Below are positions 59,862 to 64,000 of a stretch of DNA of 64,000 bases, piece after piece (the first letter of the stretch is position 1; every line of letters begins with the position of its first letter). This DNA is from Panopea generosa (Eukaryota > Mollusca > Bivalvia > Adapedonta > Hiatellidae). The position numbers and the translations under genes are program-made. The stretch covers positions 27,555,452 through 27,619,451 of the forward strand of contig CM055911.1 in assembly GCA_029582155.1 (NCBI GenBank), written 5' to 3'. A model generated the notes under the pieces. It was not told the DNA's origin. It did not search any database and was given only the letters and a program-made list of their open reading frames with translations.

Positions 59862-60974
59862 AGGGACGGACCATTTTATTTTTTAAGGGGTTTGGGCTGG
59901 GATTTTCCCTTGAGCCAGAATTTGTTGGGTTTTTTTGAGAGTCAAAATATTTTTTTGACTGGAAAATTTGATAAGATAAATTTTTTAAAGATAAACACAG
60001 GCTGGATTTTTTTCACAGAATCATTTCAAGCACGTTGCAAATTTTACAATTTAAAGAATAACCCTCCATACAAATTAAACTTCCTTTTTTAAGAATTCAT
60101 ATTATACGTGCTTCAATAATAAAAACAATGAACAGAAGGTATTAACTATTTTGTTCAATTTATGTTAACTTTGGTGTAAAGAACATTATTCTGCGTGTAT
60201 CCAGGTAGTGGATGTGGATTTATTTGTTCATTCAGTCCTGAGCCTGGATTGTGGTACTCCCGTAGTCCATCATAGAGGAACCATAAACCATTAATGCTGA
60301 TGCTGCAATTGAAGTGACCCTACCTGCCGTATGTTGTTGCCAGGTTGGAGTACCTGAAAAGAAACTGTGTTCAATGTAAAGATTAGTATAAATGTAAACA
60401 AGCACACTAAAATGGAGGAGGGGACTATATAATTATGAAACCATATTCATTTTTATATTAAGAGCACTATGCATTGTTGCAACATAAACAACAACACAAT
60501 GAATAGCAAGGAAAATACAATATTCACTACAAGTTCTACATGTATACCATAAACGATAAAGTCTATCTGAACATTCGCTATTAAAGTGCATGAAGTTTCA
60601 AAGCTTTGAATAAGTTTTTCCACATTCAACTTAAAAATAGAAACTATATACAAGTAAAATATAATGCCATATGTTGTGGTAATGCAAGCAATAGTAATGC
60701 CTCCTTAAATTAAGGTTAGATGCAGAGTACTTCCTCTTTTTTAATGGCATTTTAATATATTGAACATTAAAGGAGATGATATTACAACGTGTCAGCTGAC
60801 TTGGACACTCAGTTGTAGAAAAGAGCAAAGCTTCTCCAGCAAACGAATATTCCTATCTTTGGTATGGCGAACCACAAAATTTCAAACTGCATGCGAATAA
60901 TGGGTTAATTCACAAAATGTGCGCGGCTGCTAGTTGGATGTTCAGTGCTTAAAAGCAACTTTACGAATGCGCTA

Positions 60975-61446
60975 AACTAGCTAGAGAGAGATCAGAGATG
61001 AAATGCTATTTAAACTTTGCTCCTCTGGCTAGTGTTCCAGGAGAATCGGATTATTTTAGACAGCAAAGCATAGCCTTCAGAATGCATGAAGAAGAAGCAG
61101 AAAACAAGGACATCTTTTTGATGGATCCAAACTTTTGCCCTATGAGAAAAAGTATAATAGAGTTCTGGAATGTTTTGAGAAAACCAGGGCCTTGAATGAA
61201 TGGTGTGACGATGGCAGTGCACGCATAGAGGACACAATACAGAGAGTTAAAGATAAACCAGGCTTAATGGAACAAGAAAACTTCTGGAAGAAGATGCAGA
61301 GAACGGATGCGTCCACGGTGAAATACAATGTGAAAAGTAAACATGGAAACATCGCGGAAATGGCAGATTTGTATAAGGCCGAGTTTGGAGAGAGTAGTAC
61401 AACAGATGAGAAGGCAGCACTAGAAAGCAGCGGAAAAACAAGATAA
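60975..61446 (+). pseudogene. Unrecognised charged gene fragment inside the TIR element
   Basis: Two overlapping frames: 60998-61195 (MKCYLNFAPLASVPGESDYF..., MHEEEAENKDIFLMDP) and about 61135-61446 (YEKKYNRVLECFEKTRALNE..., KYNVKSKHGNIAEMADLY). A single one-base shift near 61140 would join them into about 150 codons of similar Glu/Lys-rich composition, clearly different from the hydrophobic A+T-rich shadow frames around. No domain recognised. It may be a transposase remnant or a captured host fragment. Confidence 0.35.
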
Positions 61447-61749
61447 ATGTTGAAAAACGTCATGTTAGATCTGAGCAAAAACTATCGAACACTACAGAGC
61501 CCAAGAAGCCCAGGAGTCTACTCAACTACTTTATTACGAAGAAAATGGAAACTGACAGGGCACATGTTTATTGTCCACAAATTTCCTGTATGGCATGGAA
61601 GAAAATGTGACAGCTTAATTCATTTGGGCTTAAATATAAGCATGTGAAAACCTTCCATCTCCGAGAGCAACCCATACAGATCTAGTCAAATATTAAAGTG
61701 TTTTGAATACCAGATGTAAATTGATTGATGTTTATTCTATATAAACTCC

Positions 61750-61825
<76 letters not shown>
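61750..61825. repeat. (CT)n microsatellite
   Basis: About 36 CT units with one T insertion, followed by a CA-rich tail (CACACAAACACACATACACA). Confidence 0.97.
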
Positions 61826-62197
61826 ATACACACAAACACACATACACATATAAGAAAGTATTCTTACATAACCTTTGAGTCGCATATCTTCTGAAATCAT
61901 CTTGGTCATGTTCATGGTTCTTTCAATTTTTCAGCTGTTGGACACTTCTTTCTCCGGCTTTTTTATCGAGCTGGCTTGAATACATTTGGACAGGGACATA
62001 TTCTTTTCCTTCTCCATGGACACGTAGCATTTTTTTTAAGAATATGGGTAAGGGCTTTATTGTTTTTTTCATCATTTCTGCAGCTAGTTTATTTTTACAC
62101 TTCAAAGTCTAGCTGGAATATTTTTTTCTTGCAAATTGAAGGCTTGATTATTTTTTTTCAACCCCCTCCCCCCATGAAAATAAAATGGTCCGTCCCT

Positions 62198-62970
62198 TTA
62201 AGCAAATTTATATTTCATATATACGACCAGTTCTTGAATATAGCTCAGTGGTTTGGCACGGCTGTACAATTCTGAATTCACGATCGTATCCTTAGCTAAT
62301 TTTTACCACGAGTGCGGCTAAACTTCACTTTCAGAGAGAAGAAAACGTCTCAAATTACTTATTTGTATATATAAACTCATAATATGACACAAATATTTAT
62401 ATTTCTGAATTGTTTCCTCCTACCACTGTTCCATATTCATTGAGGAATAACACTGATATATCAATTACAATGACAGAAACAATTATGACGATTGTACATG
62501 TCATGTATACCCTTATCTATAACACATTGGTACTCATTGTCAAATGCAGTCAGAGAAGCTGATATCATGACGACCTTAAAATCCAGAATGAAAGCCCATC
62601 TATCAGAATTGGATAACACCCCTTCTTATTTTAGTTTTGGAAATAGATTTATATCTGCCATGCACACTACACTACGAACAATTGTAGCAACCTAAACAGT
62701 AATCTTTACATTAACGATCTTAGGATAGATCCACCGCTTTGTACCTGTTCAAATTCTTCTTTCACTGTACTTATTATAGAAACCAGAGAACTGTTTTATT
62801 CCAATGTACTAGATTTTTCCATCAACTCAACATTGAATTTATTTTATATGGGAAATCTGATTTCTCCACATATTCGAATATTGCAGTTTCAAAGCGGTTC
62901 ATGACTTCATTAAATCTTCTAACCGTTCCAAACAGTCTTAGATTAGCAGTAAACAGTCCTGATTAAAATT
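62198..62970 (+). pseudogene. Same LINE, 3' coding part
   Basis: Directly after the insertion (one base out of frame): YISYIRPVLEYSSVVWHGC, the typical post-catalytic block of LINE reverse transcriptases. Then ITHWYSLSNAVREADIM (WxSLxxxxR) and, at 62690-62960, NLNSNLYINDLRIDPPLCTC with FFFHCTYYRNQR, the C-terminal CxC...HxxxC-type zinc-binding region. Several shifts and stops. Confidence 0.75.
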
Positions 62971-63335
62971 ATTTTATCATACTGGTTTACTAAAACTTCT
63001 TAAGTGATACCTTTCGTAAAAATTGTTTTTATCTTGTGAAACTTACTAAACTTTGCTACTATCTGTCCATAAATATGTCATTTCTTCTTTAACTCCTTCT
63101 CATTTCTATTATTATTCTCACACTATACATATCATTATTTCATTAACTTCTGCATTACATTTGTTATTTCGATATATTCAAAAGTTATTTCTAGTATTGT
63201 ATAAAATTATGTCAACGTATAAGAAAATGGTCAATTACAGTTTATGATATGATGAGGGAAGGACCAGATCTAAGTTGTCTTGTCCATTTGCTATATACAT
63301 GTATACTTATCGGCAATAAAATATAAACTGTATAA
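62971..63335 (+). mobile_element. LINE 3' untranslated region and end
   Basis: A+T-rich; ends with GGAAGGACCAGATCTAAGTT and CGGCAATAAAATATAAACTG, the GGACC...AATAAAATAT layout usual for mollusc LINE ends. No long poly-A follows. Confidence 0.55.
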
Positions 63336-63820
63336 TCATCTGCATTTATAATTCACCAACTTCTTATATATGTGTTTACAAACAGATATATGCGATGGAT
63401 TACTTTGCGCGTAAGTAAGGCCTTTATTGAAATAAAAAATGGTGTTTCAAGCACAAAATGCAAATTGCATTTGAATAAAATGAGTAAATGTTGGGGCCAA
63501 TATACCCGTGACCTGATTTTAGAAGAACTGACCTGATGCCAGAGCGACCATTGCTCCTCCCGTTAGCCACATATCTCTGTTTATCCTAGTAAATACAATG
63601 TAATACAATGTAGAGTTTACTTATATACCATTAGCTTGTCTAAGAAAAAACGGTGACCCTGGTAACAGTATCGGTCGCTGATTGGAGTATCGACTTGTTA
63701 GATTGACAGCCCGCTTGTGTCCACTTAACCACAATCTAAGGCATTGACTGAGGTGAAATTGAGCGTTAACGCAAAGAACCGTAGGAGAGCATGTAGAAGT
63801 GACTGTAGGACGGACACAGC
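63336..63820. other. Spacer
   Basis: Nothing supportable. On the minus strand TGTGGTTAAGTGGACACAAG near 63730 is weakly box A-like. Confidence 0.3.
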
Positions 63821-63821
63821 T

Positions 63822-63915
63822 TGTTTCTGTCACGTAATAGTGAAATATGAGCACCTTGATTGGTCAGTTTCTGTCACATGGTAGTGAAATATGATCACCT
63901 TGATTGGTCAGTTTC
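63822..63915. repeat. ~47-bp direct repeat, two copies
   Basis: TTTCTGTCACGTAATAGTGA, AATATGAGCACCTTGATTGG is followed at once by TTTCTGTCACATGGTAGTGA, AATATGATCACCTTGATTGG. Confidence 0.9.
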
Positions 63916-64000
63916 ATCAATGAAAGTTGAATGACGTTAAAGAACTCTTTATTTTGGAACAGACAAAGGGTTCCCTGCTTTTTCATTGGAGTTTTATAAA

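Larger units (their letters stand above)
59862..62197. mobile_element. 2.3-kb TIR element inserted in the LINE
   Basis: AGGGACGGACCATTTT and five further bases (59862-59882) are perfectly inverted at 62177-62197: 21-bp terminal repeats. Further in, both ends carry a G-run (GGGGTTTGGG; GGGGGGAGGGGG on the opposite strand), so the inverted similarity continues imperfectly. The flanks are GCATT| and |TTAAGC; the target repeat appears to be TT, or a damaged TTAA. No transposase is evident, so this looks non-autonomous. Inside are a charged coding-like frame pair and a (CT)n run. Confidence 0.75.

Noticed and set aside
1..64000. Bacterial features (operons, Shine-Dalgarno sites, riboswitches, insertion sequences)
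   Set aside because: Introns, SINEs, LINEs and microsatellites show this is an animal genome.

Overview
The window is A+T-rich eukaryotic DNA, almost certainly from a mollusc and most likely a bivalve. The reasons are short exons with GT-AG introns, a secreted LU/ShKT/TSP1 mosaic gene, several tRNA-derived SINE families with the GACGTTAAAC-type tails common in bivalves, a pearl/Helentron-like element with internal ~170-bp repeats, and very abundant minisatellites. The phylum-level call rests on general knowledge of these families and not on a database search.

Only one convincing host gene is visible, on the minus strand between about 8.1 and 2.5 kb. It has a probable untranslated first exon, a signal-peptide exon, three exons that together form a Ly6/uPAR (LU) domain with the CCx4CN signature, one ShKT exon and two 171-bp thrombospondin type 1 exons. 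All reading phases join correctly, giving about 270 residues plus a short tail. One intron appears to use a GC-AG donor. A 95-bp minisatellite lies in the intron between the two TSP1 exons.

The other ~55 kb is intergenic and built from repeats. Main tandem arrays: 93 bp (9.4-9.8 kb), GGAT/GAAT microsatellite (12.3 kb), 33/66 bp (12.7 kb), 132 bp (17.6-19.6 kb), 47 bp (19.8-20.5 kb), ~63 bp (21.1-22.9 kb), ~84 bp (23.1-31.0 kb, broken by insertions), ~62 bp (31.1-32.7 kb), 149 bp (38.5-43.4 kb), 118 bp (46.5-47.3 kb) and 36 bp (47.4-48.25 kb). Several show higher-order structure.

Interspersed repeats: three SINE families; a Helentron-like element (26.15-29.74 kb) carrying a decayed pseudogene; four copies of a ~1-kb 'GTCCGT' repeat, two of which host a MITE with inverted termini; a previously unfamiliar ~430-bp dispersed repeat (three copies); and a non-LTR retrotransposon (59.5-63.3 kb) split by a 2.3-kb element with perfect 21-bp terminal inverted repeats. 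No complete transposase, tRNA gene, rRNA gene or CRISPR array was seen.
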